A program made the translations under genes and the position numbers. The notes beneath the pieces were generated by a model. The model searched no databases, had not been told where the DNA came from, and saw nothing but the letters and a program-made list of their open reading frames with translations. This document shows, piece by piece, positions 45,771-56,684 of a stretch of 64,000 nt of DNA. Position 1 is the first letter of the stretch, and every line of letters begins with the position of its first letter. Origin of the DNA: Anagrus nilaparvatae (taxonomy: Eukaryota; Arthropoda; Insecta; Hymenoptera; Mymaridae); NCBI GenBank assembly GCA_022575985.1, contig JAKSXM010000132.1, positions 3,906,001 to 3,970,000 on the forward strand, written 5' to 3'.

Positions 45771-46396
45771 ATCTAAACAACCACGTTAATTGCTTCAAGA
45801 TTTTGAGATTATTTATAATATTATTTCTTCTTATTCTAAACGTATTAATTGTTCGGTTCCTTAAAAAATATCTGTATAATTATTAAATCTTAATTTTATT
45901 TTTTTTCTTCGCATATAAACTTATAAGTCTAAGATATAAGTCCTTATTAATTTTATAAATAATACAAGTTTTGCTTTTAACCTCTTTTTTTCCAGATACA
46001 TTTTTTGTATATTTTTGTTTATAAATAAACTATATAACATAACCATTATCTTTATTTATTTAAATTTTTCATATAAACATAATTTTTTAATAATCATTAG
46101 TTTATTAATTAATCTTTAAATGTTTAGAATCAATTTAAATCAAATGTATATTTTCTTATCATTATAAATTTATTTTATACAATATTGATAATGAATTTCA
46201 ATTTTTATAATAAATTTGAATATAATCGAATAATCGATTTTAATTCGGCCAATCAGAAGGCGAATAAAAAGGCGAAATAGAAGCAACTTCAGATCTCCAT
46301 CGATTTTTATAAAAGGGATTCTTTAATCTTTTTATAAGTCATTATTCTTATTGGAAAACCTATATCGAAAAATTTCGAGGTTGCTGATTTCAAATA

Positions 46397-47402
46397 CAGG
46401 AATCCCTCGGTATTCGCGATCTCGCAGATTCGCGGTTTTTGAATTAATACCATCGTTCATTATTCGCGGATAAAAACTCGCTAATTCGCGGTTTTATTTT
46501 TATAAATTAAAAAAAAAAATTTTTTTAATTTCTTAAAATTCTATTAAAAAAAAAAAATATATTTACATATTTGATTAAATTTATATTTTTTAAATAATTA
46601 TAGTATAATAGCTACATTTAAAAGTCTTATTTAAAAAGAGTCATGAAGTCTATGGTAAAAGCTATTAACAATTCTTGTCAAAATTTGAATTCAAGAATAA
46701 CCTTGCAAAAATTTTGGAAGAATTTTTCAATTTTTGATTCCATTGGATTTGTTAAAGAAGCATGGGAAGAAATTAAGGACTCTTCATTAAATAAATTTTG
46801 CTCAAAACTATTGCTAGACGCAATTAAGGCTACGCAAACTGACTCACAGGAAACTATCGAAGAGTGCATACAAAGCTTACTTCGTTTAGGAGTAGAAATA
46901 GGAGGAGATGGGTTTGAAGATGTTACTGAGCAAGATAAAAATCATGCGCTATCGGCAGCAGAACTCGACGAAATTGTAACAAAGGCTCAAGACGATGAAG
47001 AAGAAATCAATAAAGAAAATGAAGAACCGTCTTTTAAATTACCATCGGTCACGAAAATCATCCTGCTTATGAATTACGTCATTGAGGAAGCCCTTAACAA
47101 CGATCCAATCATGACTAGGAGTCTAAAATTTAGGCATGACTGCGAAAAGGCAGTTTAAACTTATGAAGAGTTACTATAAGATATGAAACGCTATGCAAAA
47201 CAGACAAAAGTTACAGATTATTTTAAAAATTAAGGAAAATTTTTTGTAAAAAAAATAAAATATATTCGTAAAAATTGTGTCTAATTTTTCTCTTGGAACG
47301 TAACCCCCTAATTCCCATAAGACTAAGGTCCCGGTATTCGCGATTTCAGTATTCGCGGTACTTTCGTGGAACGCATTAACCGCAAATAGCGGAGGATTCC
47401 TG
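46397..47402 (+). mobile_element. Tigger/pogo-type deletion derivative, 1006 bp
   Basis: Terminal inverted repeats CAGGAATCC-CTCGGTATTCGCG and (mirrored) CGCAAATAGCGGAGGATTCCTG are flanked by TA on each side (46395-46396, 47403-47404). Tips starting CAGG with inner ATTCGCG words and TA duplication are typical of Tigger elements. It contains the C-terminal part of the transposase only. It inserted into a local repeat (GCTGATTTCAAATATGA). Confidence 0.85.
46643..47158 (+). CDS. Tigger-type transposase C-terminal fragment
   Basis: 171 residues open from ATG to TAA. TLQKFWKNFSIFDSIGFVKE followed by AWEEIKDSSLNKF is the region after the DDE core in Tigger/jerky-type transposases, and the acidic stretch (LSAAELDEIVTKAQDDEEE) is also typical. 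The CENP-B-like DNA-binding domain and the DDE catalytic residues are missing. The frame is undamaged, so the element was young when deleted, or the internal deletion derivative spread by trans-mobilisation. Confidence 0.75.
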   Translation: MKSMVKAINNSCQNLNSRITLQKFWKNFSIFDSIGFVKEAWEEIKDSSLNKFCSKLLLDAIKATQTDSQETIEECIQSLLRLGVEIGGDGFEDVTEQDKNHALSAAELDEIVTKAQDDEEEINKENEEPSFKLPSVTKIILLMNYVIEEALNNDPIMTRSLKFRHDCEKAV

Positions 47403-47404
47403 TA

Positions 47405-47884
47405 TGACGATAAAATTTCATATAACTTCATTTAGGGGTGGAAATTTAAGGTAAAAGGGGTGAAAAATCAATTTTTATAAAAGGCCTTATTTTCATTTGG
47501 AAAACTCTATCAGGGGGTTTTGGACGTTGCTGATTTCAAATATAACCTTTGAAAATTCATAAAATTTAATCTAGGGTATAAAATTGTAAAATCTAAGGAT
47601 TGTATTGGGTGAAAGGTTGTGTTTGGATAATTTGATAACCAAATAAACTAAGGCTTGTTTTGGTTGCTGATCTAAAATTTGAACATAAAAAATGAAAAAT
47701 ATTAGCCTTGGGGTATAAAATCTTATTTACTAAGGGGTTGGAAGAGGTGAAAGATTTTAGTTTTGAGATAACTTTAATTTGATAACAACAAAAAAGTTCG
47801 AAGGATTTTTTGGTTACTGATCAAGTTTGAACATAAAAAAAAATTAACCTTTAGGTAGAAAAATCCAAATTTTTCAAAAGCATT
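47405..47884. repeat. Tandem repeat, about 120-150 bp, diverged
   Basis: Repeated phrases GGGGTGAAAAATCAATTTTT, GTTGCTGATTTCAAATATA and ATCTAGGGTATAAAATTG occur with shifting spacing, related to 39230-39370 and, inverted, 50750-50990. Nothing is coding. Confidence 0.55.
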
Positions 47885-50514
47885 CCCGACGAATTTTCGA
47901 AATATCTCTTGTGATCTCCGCTGATCTTTTTATATCTCCGGAGATCACTTTTGATTTCTGGAGATCTCCGGAGATCTCCAGAAATCAGAAGTGATCGCAA
48001 ATTTCAGGTGATTTCTTTAGTTCTCTGGAGATCTCCGGAGATCTCCGGAAATCACTTTTGATCTCTGGAGATTACTGGAGATTAAAATAGATCTAAAGTA
48101 ATCTCCAGAGATCACTGAGGTAAAAAAAAAAGTTAGAAAAATTTAGAAAGAAAATTTAGAATCATTATGCAAAGTTGTAAAACGATAAACTTGATTGTTT
48201 TACCTTAGTTTTTGACTTTATTTAAATTTAAATAATGATACTATTAGTTATTTTACTAAAACCTGATGCAAAAATCAAAAAGTACAGCAATAAGTTTACT
48301 AATTTTTATAATAAATATAATTATTGGAATCGTCTCAATAAGAAATACAATTAGGTAAATAAATAAAAAATATTAGTTATTTGATCATTAATAATTTTAA
48401 TAAATATTTATAATTTTAATTACAATATATTAATATTAGTCAACATAGTCAACAATTTCTATAAACAAATAATTATAATTCATTTTTATAATAAAAATAA
48501 TTATTAGCATGTAAGGTACTTTATAATCTATTTATAAAATAAAAAAATATAGTATATTTTTATCCTAGGCCGCAAAAATAAAGAATGGCCCAGATCGCAC
48601 GTAAATTGCAATTCGAGGCGAAGCCGAGGTTGGCAAACTGCGATTTGGGACATTCTTCTTTTACGGCCGAGGCCAAAACATAATTTTTCTTCGTCAGTGG
48701 CTAGAAAACACGTATTTTCGAAACGCGCTGCGGCCGGGAAATACGTGCTTTCTGGTCACTGACAAGAAAAATAATTTTTTACTTATCTAGCTAATTTTTT
48801 ATAATTAAGTTTATTACCACGAAAAGTACTTTTTCATCTAATTGTAAAATAAAAAAATAAATAATTGTTTACTAATCTGGCTTAATCTTAAAAATTATTA
48901 ATAGTATTCTTCAAGTCTCAATTACCAGAAAAAATTACACACATTACATTATAACATTATAACTATGAGGCTCTATGCAAATATAATTTTCAACAGCAAT
49001 TAGATGTTTTATTTTCATTATTTCCTCCAACTGTGGTAGTATCTTCACTGGTAAAATATGTAGTAGAAGCAAAAACAACTCCCATGAATCCACTAGCTTT
49101 GCAAGTTATAATAGGTAAAAAAATTTTATCGATAAAACATATCCTATTTATTTAAAATTTATAAGTTTCATGTTTATTAAAAGTTATTTGTATAAATTTA
49201 AAATTTTCATTTTTTCAAATATTTTTTTAAACAAATTTTTTTAATTACTTTCAACCAATATTTTTATTTGATTATATTTTTTTTTCAGAATTTTCAAAAT
49301 TTGTTCAACAGAAAAAGGATTGGGAAATTCAAGCATCTGATTCTATAGCTAAGGGTATAACTATAAAAGTAAATAAATTGAAAAATTTAATTATAAATGC
49401 AGAGAAAAATAACAGAACTTACGAATATAAGTAATATTTTTTACTTTTATAATGTAATATTCTACTTTTTCTGGTAATTGAGACTTGAAGAATACTATTA
49501 ATAATTTTTAAGATTAAGCCAGATTAGTAAACAATTATTTATTTTTTTATTTTACAATTAGATGAAAAAGTACTTTTCGTGGTAATAAACTTAATTATAA
49601 AAAATTAGCTAGATAAGTAAAAAATTATTTTTCTTGTCAGTGACCAGAAAGCACGTATTTCCCGGCCGCAGCGCGTTTCGAAAATACGTGTTTTCTAGCC
49701 ACTGACGAAGAAAAATTATGTTTTGGCCTCGGCCGTAAAAGAAGAATGTCCCAAATCGCAGTTTGCCAACCTCGGCTTCGCCTCGAATTGCAATTTACGT
49801 GCGATCTGGGCCATTCTTTATTTTTGCGGCCTAGGATAAAAATATACTATATTTTTTTATTTTATAAATAGATTATAAAGTACCTTACATGCTAATAATT
49901 ATTTTTATTATAAAAATGAATTATAATTATTTGTTTATAGAAATTGTTGACTATGTTGACTAATATTAATATATTGTAATTAAAATTATAAATATTTATT
50001 AAAATTATTAATGATCAAATAACTAATATTTTTTATTTATTTACCTAATTGTATTTCTTATTGAGACGATTCCAATAATTATATTTATTATAAAAATTAG
50101 TAAACTTATTGCTGTACTTTTTGATTTTTGCATCAGGTTTTAGTAAAATAACTAATAGTATCATTTTTTAAATTTAAATAAAGTCAAAAACTAAGGTAAA
50201 ACAATCAAGTTTATCGTTTTACCACTTTGCATAATGATTCTAAATTTTCTTTCTAAATTTTTCTAACTTTTTTTTTTACCTCAGTGATCTCTGGAGATTA
50301 CTTTAGATCTATTTTAATCTCCAGTAATCTCCAGAGATCAAAAGTGATTTCCGGAGATCTCCGGAGATCTCCAGAGAACTAAAGAAATCACCTGAAATTT
50401 GCGATCACTTCTGATTTCTGGAGATCTCCGGAGATCTCCAGAAATCAAAAGTGATCTCCGGAGATATAAAAAGATCAGCGGAGATCACAAGAGATATTTC
50501 GAAAATTCGTCGGG
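47885..50514. mobile_element. Large foldback element with about 1-kb arms
   Basis: Tips CCCGACGAATTTTCG (47885) and CGAAAATTCGTCGGG (50514). The arms 47885-48935 and 49465-50514 are near-perfect mirrors by eye, including a block of GATCTCCGGAGATC palindromes, the GAGGCGAAGCCGAGG repeat (48585-48770; 49625-49830) and AT-rich sequence. The 530-bp centre holds two exon-like pieces of an unknown gene. High arm identity suggests recent origin. Confidence 0.85.
48955..49434 (+). pseudogene. Captured two-exon gene fragment of unknown family
   Basis: The first open piece (about 48964-49114) reads LCKYNFQQQLDVLFSLFPPT followed by a run ending LALQVII, and stops at a GT donor (AG|GTAAAA). After a 174-bp intron with a T-rich tract ending CAG, a second piece (49289-49434) continues in phase with EFSKFVQQKKDWEIQASDSI and NLIINAEKNNRTYEYK, ending at TAA; a GTAATA donor one base earlier is an alternative. 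Phase-compatible junction and clean splice sites indicate host-gene sequence captured between the foldback arms. There is no start ATG in frame. I do not recognise the family. Confidence 0.5.
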
Positions 50515-50982
50515 TTGATCTAAAGTTTTGAAATAAATATGTAGGTTTGTCTGAATTATTTATTTCAAATATAAAAATTATGTAATTACAAAGTATAACA
50601 GTAACGGAATCTTAATTACGTATAAAGGGTACCTGTAATAAAAAATAAAATTACACTCATATGTGAGAATAAAAATATTATGAAAAATCATATTTAAAAA
50701 AATACTTTCCTGAAATTTGAAAATTAATATCTAACTTTTATGAGAAATTGATTTTTTTACCATAATTTTCCACCTCTTGACGGGTTTTTATGATTTTTTT
50801 ATAGTCATATTTGAAATCAGCAACGTGAAAAACTCCCCGATGTAGTTTTTCCAGGAAGAATAAAGCCTTTTATGAAAATTGATTTTTCACCTCTTGTTAC
50901 CCTAATTTTCCACCCATAGATGAAATTTTATGATTATTTTGAGTTCACATTTGAAATCAGCAATCTCAAAAACCCCCAGATT
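50515..50982. other. Spacer with diverged repeat family
   Basis: Inverse-orientation copies of the CAATTTTT/GGGGTGAAAAA repeat seen at 39.3 and 47.5 kb. No gene is seen. Confidence 0.45.
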
Positions 50983-53386
50983 TAAAGGCTATGTCCGGAT
51001 CTATATAGTGAATCGGCCCACGAAAGATATTTAAAAACTAATTGTATTAGGTCAAAGTACACCTAAAAAAAATAGGATCCTGAAGTTTTCAGACCACCAG
51101 ATGCCTTCAGCTCTGATTGGCAGCCTATTAATGACAAAAAAAAAAGTAAATTTTTAGCGAATTTTTAGTCGTCTTTCTGATGCTCCCGTGGTAAAACGAT
51201 TCTGTCAAAATGATCTTGCGACCTCGCATTCAAAAGGTTAGATGATATACTTTCAGATAAAATTACTTTTGAAAGTGATTTTAGTGCATCCTTTTGATTG
51301 GTAGACCATAAACCGTCAAAAATAAAATTTTTTTCTTCTTAAATTTCAACTTTGGCAGCGATTTAAAAAAAATTAAGAGATATGCCCATTCTATTTTTTT
51401 TTTTAACTAATGAAAAATAAAACAAATTTTTATTTGCAGCCATCCGCGCTCGAAAATATTTAGGGCAACATGGTCAAATACTTAAAAAACTGAAATAACT
51501 TTTGTTTTTAATTTTGCGATTTTTCGAAAAAGGACCCGCACAAATTAATAGAAAATCGCCGTTCGATCAAATTAGGTAAATTTTTTGTATGTTTTAGATT
51601 TTATTATCCTGAAAAAAAGTCTCCATGGACACAAAGCTTCTAAGTCTCAACTTTGGCTGCTACGGAGCTTGAAATCTCCATAGCACTAGTACACACGCAC
51701 AAAAAAAAATCATGTACCAGAGGGTAGACCCCCTGGTATGGGGGTTTTTGATTGTGCAAAAACCGAATATGGGCATCGAAATGCAATAAAACTAGACAAT
51801 TTGTTCCCAGCGCTTCCATAAGCGCTTCCATAAGCTCCCAAAGGAGTGGAAAAATTTTTTTTTCGAAAAATAAAAATTCAACTATATACTCATGTTTTTT
51901 GAAATCCTTATACCAAAAATGTATACAAAAAATGTTTTTCACCAACGTTTGGCCTTGTAGACGACTCCAGTGCCCCCATTATTTCACCCCCTCAAACGGG
52001 TATAAATATTTTTATTACAAAAATTAAAACTTAATATGAATCCTTATATTTTTTGGAACGGTGAAACCAAAGATGAATATAAAAAATGTTTTTAACTAAT
52101 GCTTGGCCCTTTACAGGACCCCAGTGCCCACATTAACCCCCCCCCCCCCCCTCAAACGTTTCAGTTTACAAAAACAATAAGAATACACCTTGAGTTTTAA
52201 TGTTCCTAATAAAAATATTTTTAACTCGTTTGGGGGGGAGGGTGAATGGGGGCACTGGGTTGGCCTAGAGGACCAAGCATTGATTAAACACATTTTTTAT
52301 ATTCATCTTTGGTATCAGCGCCTCAAAAAACATTACAATACACATTGAGTTTTAGTTTTTGTAATAAAACTTTTTGTATGTCGTTTTGGAGAGTGCATGG
52401 GGCCACTGGGGTGGTTTACAAGGCCAAACTTTGGTAGAAAACATTTTTTATATTTATTTTTGGTTTCACCGTCCCAAAAAATATAAGAATTCATATTAAT
52501 TTTTAATTTTCGTAATAAAAATATTTTTACCCGTTTGGGGGGGGGGGTATGAATGGAGGCACTGGGGGAAAATTGGCTAGTTTTATTGTATTTCTATGGC
52601 CATATTCGGTTTTAGCACCACCAAAAACCCCCATACCAGGGGGTCTACCGTCTCTGGTACATGATTTTTTTTTGTGTGCCTATGTAATACAGCTATGGAG
52701 CTTTCAAGCTCCGTAGCAACCAAAGTTGAGACTTTCGAGCTTTGTGACACTGGAGACTTTTTTTCAGGATAATAAAATCTAAAACATACAAAAGATTCAC
52801 CTAATATGATCAAACGGCCATTTCCTATTCATTTGTGCGGGGTCCTTTTTCGAAAAATCGCAAAATTAAAAACAAAAGTTATTTCAGTTTTTTAAGTATT
52901 TGACCATGTTGCCCCAAATACTTTTGAGCGCGGATGGACGCAACTTGTTTTATTTTTCATTAGTTAAAAAAAAAAATAGAATGGGCATATCTCTTAATTT
53001 TTTTTGAATTGCTGCCAAAGTTGAAATTTAAGAAGAAAAAAAATTTATTTTGGACGGTTTACGGTCTACCAATCAAAAAAATGCACTAAAATCACTTTCA
53101 AAAGTAATTTTATCTGAAAGTATGTCGTGTAACCTTTTGAATGAGAGGTCGCAAGATCATTTTGACAGAATCGTTTTACCACGGGAGCATCAGAAAGACG
53201 ACTAAAAAGTCGCTAAAAATTTACTTTTTTTTTGTCATTAATAGGCTGCCAATCAGAGCTGAAGGCATCTGGTGGTCTGAAAACTTCAGGATTCTATTTT
53301 TTTTAGGTGTACTTTGACCTAATGCAATTAGTTATCAAATATCTTTCGTGGGCCGATTCACTATATAGATCCGGGCATAGCCTTTA
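50983..53386. mobile_element. Foldback element, 2.4 kb
   Basis: Ends TAAAGGCTATGTCCGGATCT (left) and its mirror GATCCGGGCATAGCCTTTA (right). Arms of roughly 800 bp are collinear mirrors (ACCACCAGATGCC, GGAGCATCAGAAAGACGAC, CAAAATTAAAAACAAAAGTT). The middle (51850-52580) holds units of about 190-200 bp in both orientations with GGTGAAACCAAAGATGAAT and CAGTGCCCCCATT. Reading frames in it come in mirrored pairs and are not thought to code. Confidence 0.8.
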
Positions 53387-54880
53387 GAGCTAATAATAAT
53401 ACAAAGAAGTTTTTTTTTTCTTTATTCATTTATTTATTGTATAAATATTATAAAAAGAAAAGAGATACATAGTGAATTTCATTAAATTACATTGCACATG
53501 AAGTGAAAAAATTTATATGATTTAAAAAATTGGAAAAATAAGAAACTTAAATAAAATTTAAAAAATTTTTAGATTTAAGAATTTAAACACTAAAATTGAA
53601 TCATGTAGGGCGATCTCCAATAAAAATTTATATTAGTTTTCTTTAAAAGAATATATGGATGAAGAAAACCAAATATTTTCAGTAACATTCCAGTGAGAAA
53701 CCATGTAAATGAGTGAAAAATTACTGTAGTGGGGTTTTTTTGTGGTAACAACAGATAAGTGGAGCCTGTTTTTTGGACGAAGGTCACGGGCAGGTTTGTA
53801 AATATTTATTTTCGACTTTAAATAGTCGGGTTTACCATTTTGCAGAACATTGTAAATGTGGGAAGCACAGAGATATTTGGCTCTAAGCTTAATATTCTGC
53901 CAATCTAAAGTGATCCTAGAGGGAGAGGTTTGCAATGGGTATTTTATATCACTGACATAACGAACCACCACGTTTTGTAGTTTTTGAAGCATTGCATACT
54001 GGTAACCTGGAAGATTTCCTATAGGAAACATACAGTTATCTAATATGGGTAAAATTAAGGCAGAAACTAGTTGTTTACGGATATTTTTTGAGACTCGATT
54101 TTCGAAATGTCTAAGCCTATATAAGGTATAATTTACAATTTTTACAACATGGTTTATTTGAGAATTCCATTTCATATCCGAATCAAAAAGTTAATCAAGA
54201 TTTTTCACAGATTTAGAGAGAGTAATATTTTTACCTCCATAATAGAAAAAGTTGTTTTCATTGTAAAAGTCAGCTACCTTCTTACCAAATAATATTACAT
54301 TGGTTTTTTTTTGTTTATAACAAAATTGTTTAAGTCTGACCAGGCTTTCTTTGTATCATTTTGCAGTAAAGAGATTCCAAGGTTAAAAATCCTTATAGGG
54401 GACCTGTATATATATTTGTAAGTCATCAGCAAAAAGTAGCCTTTTTGAATTTTTAGTACCTAGGTCATTCAATTAAATTAAGAAAAGAAGAAGAAGAGGG
54501 CCCAATACGGATCCCTGTGGGACCCCACTAATGACTTTTTTTACAGCTGATATCTTGTCTTCGTAAATCACTGATTGTGTTCTATCAGAGAGATACGCAG
54601 TAAACCAACTTATTCGGAAAAACCAAATAAGGTAAGTTTCCGTAGGAAAATTTCATGAGAAACTCTGTCAAAAACTTTTGACAGGTCAATTAAAACTAGA
54701 ATTGTACTGAGATCAGAGTGATAGCCGCGGCAAATATCATCTGTTAGATTTGTCAAGATAGTTTGAGTGCTATGTAGTTTTTGGAATCCCGACTGGTAGC
54801 TGTCTAATAAATTATGTTAATTTAAATAATCAGAAATTTGCCTACAAAAGATTTCCTTAAAAATTTTTGAAATTATACTG

Positions 54881-56050
54881 TAAGGACCCCTTAAATTCAT
54901 AAAATTATAATCAATAAATGACAAGCGCGAACATCTTGTCGCGCAATAATAAAAAAAGGGTAACGGAATTTAGGAGTGGGGCATTGAGGCTCCGATGATT
55001 TTTGGAAAGGATCGAAGAGCAAGTTCCGAAGGATCCACGTTCGCGTGGGGTCTTATTTTAATTTGATAAGTAGTTTACTTTTGTGCGATCTGACTTGCAA
55101 AATATCCCGGACGGTAAATTTTTGATTTTTACTTATAAGTTTTGAGTTTGACGATTGCATCGGATCCGAGTATACTGATTTTTTATTATGTAATAAAATA
55201 TTATCGCAACTAATAAAATAATATATTAGAGGTAAAGTCTTATTGAACTCAAGATTTGACAGAAAAGCGTGCACGTGCTTTGTGACATAATTGTTTAATG
55301 TTGTATCTGTGTGCCTTGATACAATTATCAAATTAATGTTTTTTAAAAAGAATAAATTAAATTAATAAGTTTATAAATCTTTAGAATTTCATAAGTAATT
55401 TAACAAAATAAGAGTGAAATAATTATAATAGAAGTTCGTATATTTTGGTGTACACCGTGTATGAGTGAGAGAGATAAAATCAATTATATTTTGTAAAGTG
55501 ATTTCTTGTTTGATTAATACTGGATCCAATTTTAACATTAATATTGTAAAAATTTATTATATTAGAGATTCCTTGTTTAAAAATAGCCAACTGGACCCAA
55601 GTTAATGTTAAAGAATATTGTAAAATATAATTGAAAGACCATAAATACAGTAATTATTTCTTTAAAATATAATTTTTAGTTTATTTATAGTAATAATTGT
55701 GTGTTATATATCGACGGTCCCTAGGAATAACGTCGTTATTCGCCGAGAATAGCAGAGACGCTGACATTTCAATGTATAAAGTATGGAGTATAAAGTATAC
55801 GAGATGTGGGAGTCTTTGCTACTCTCGGCGAATAACGACGTTATTCCTAGGGACCGTCGATATGTGCACGTGTGATCCTAATATCCTAGCTATAAAATTA
55901 TCATTCTTGAACTATTTGAATTGGATAAAGGATTTGTTTATATTTCAGAGGTGTCAAAAAATTAAAATTCTTAAATTAATTTATCGGATTTTAACTTGGA
56001 TATTTTTAATTAAAATAACGGCAGCAAACCTAACTCGTTATAATACAGAG
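54881..56050. mobile_element. Insertion in the LINE, possible solo LTR, with a hairpin MITE
   Basis: The LINE reading frame breaks after NYR/RDYR-type sequence near 56050 and resumes near 54880 exactly in the RT region, so about 1.17 kb is inserted. The insert begins TGTAAGGACCCC and has GC-rich promoter-like sequence (GACAAGCGCGAACATCTTGTC; GGATCCACGTTCGCG). TATAA-like words lie on both sides, but no clean duplication can be named. A solo LTR is possible. The ORF at 55053-55331 (-) is unrecognised. Confidence 0.4.
55711..55860. mobile_element. 150-bp hairpin MITE, TA-flanked
   Basis: TCGACGGTCCCTAGGAATAA then CGTCGTTATTCGCCGAGA on the left is mirrored precisely at 55812-55860, with TA at 55709-55710 and 55861-55862. 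About 49 bp arms and a 50-bp loop would make a strong hairpin RNA if transcribed. Confidence 0.75.
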
Positions 56051-56684
56051 CAGAGATACTTATCTGTAGTCTCTGAGGGAACTTGGGTTTGGGACCTTAG
56101 CTGTAGGAAAAATGTTACTATGTTTCCAAGCTGTAGGAAACTTATTGAATATTAATGACTTATTGAAAAGGGCCAAGAAGACATTAGTTAGGGCAGGAAG
56201 ACAAAACTTCAAAACTTTTAATGAAAGTTCATCTGGGCCCATAGATTTAGTTGAAAACTGCTTGAAAGTCCAATTTAGGTCGTCCAATTTATTTCTCTTA
56301 AATTTAAAATATGAATTTATCCTATTTAAATTATTTGAAGCTGGGGAAAGTGGGACAGAAGAAGTGGTATTTTAAAGGGTGATAAAAAAATTTTTTAATT
56401 GATTAGGGGTATAGATTAATTTTTCTTTAATAGAGGATTTGGTAAGGCCCAAGTGATTTAGTTCCTTTCAAATGTTGATCAAAATGAGGATCACGTTTTG
56501 GTTTATCAGATTGATAAGGTTTAACTTATTTGGGCTTACTTTTTCTGAATAAAACTTAATTTTCTCCTCTGAAATCTTATCATATAATTTATTTTTAAAG
56601 TTTTTATACGCTTCATAATTTTCATCAGAAGTTACAGAATTATAAAAAAGTGGCACGTTTTGGCTGCGCCCGCGCCAGCGGTAA

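Larger units (their letters stand above)
43540..46335. repeat. Tandem segmental duplication, unit B
   Basis: This is the second copy of the 40.0-43.5 kb unit, in the same orientation. It has extra sequence at about 44160-44870, including a palindrome around 44365-44515 (AAAAAACGAATGTTCATAAC and mirror), and the GAGGCGAAGCC-type repeat at 45385-45770. No coding sequence is seen. Confidence 0.78.
53590..56660 (-). pseudogene. Decayed Jockey-like LINE, split by an insertion
   Basis: Minus-strand order: 56656-56468 gives EAYKNFKNKLYDKISEEKIK, 56287-56060 gives STKSMGPDELSLKVLKF and PTAWKHSNIFPTAKVPNPSS ending in RDYR. After an insertion (54880-56050), SKIFKEIFCRQISDYL and YQSGFQKLHSTQT resume. 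Then SKVFDRVSHEIFLRKL and a decayed Asp box follow. 54175-53633 is an open C-terminal piece (KWNSQINHVVKIVNYTLYRL, RAKYLCASHIYNVL). The pieces are the linker, RT blocks and the post-RT region of a Jockey-clade polymerase. Many stops and frameshifts make it inactive. The 3' end is near 53390-53400 (ATTATTATT-like tail). Confidence 0.72.

Noticed and set aside
51640..52293. Several ORFs of 60-101 codons on both strands
   Set aside because: They come in mirrored pairs inside a foldback element and share no protein family.
54881..56050. Naming the LINE insertion as a defined LTR retrotransposon
   Set aside because: No clear TG...CA ends with matching target duplication, primer-binding site or gag/pol was seen; kept as an unclassified insertion.
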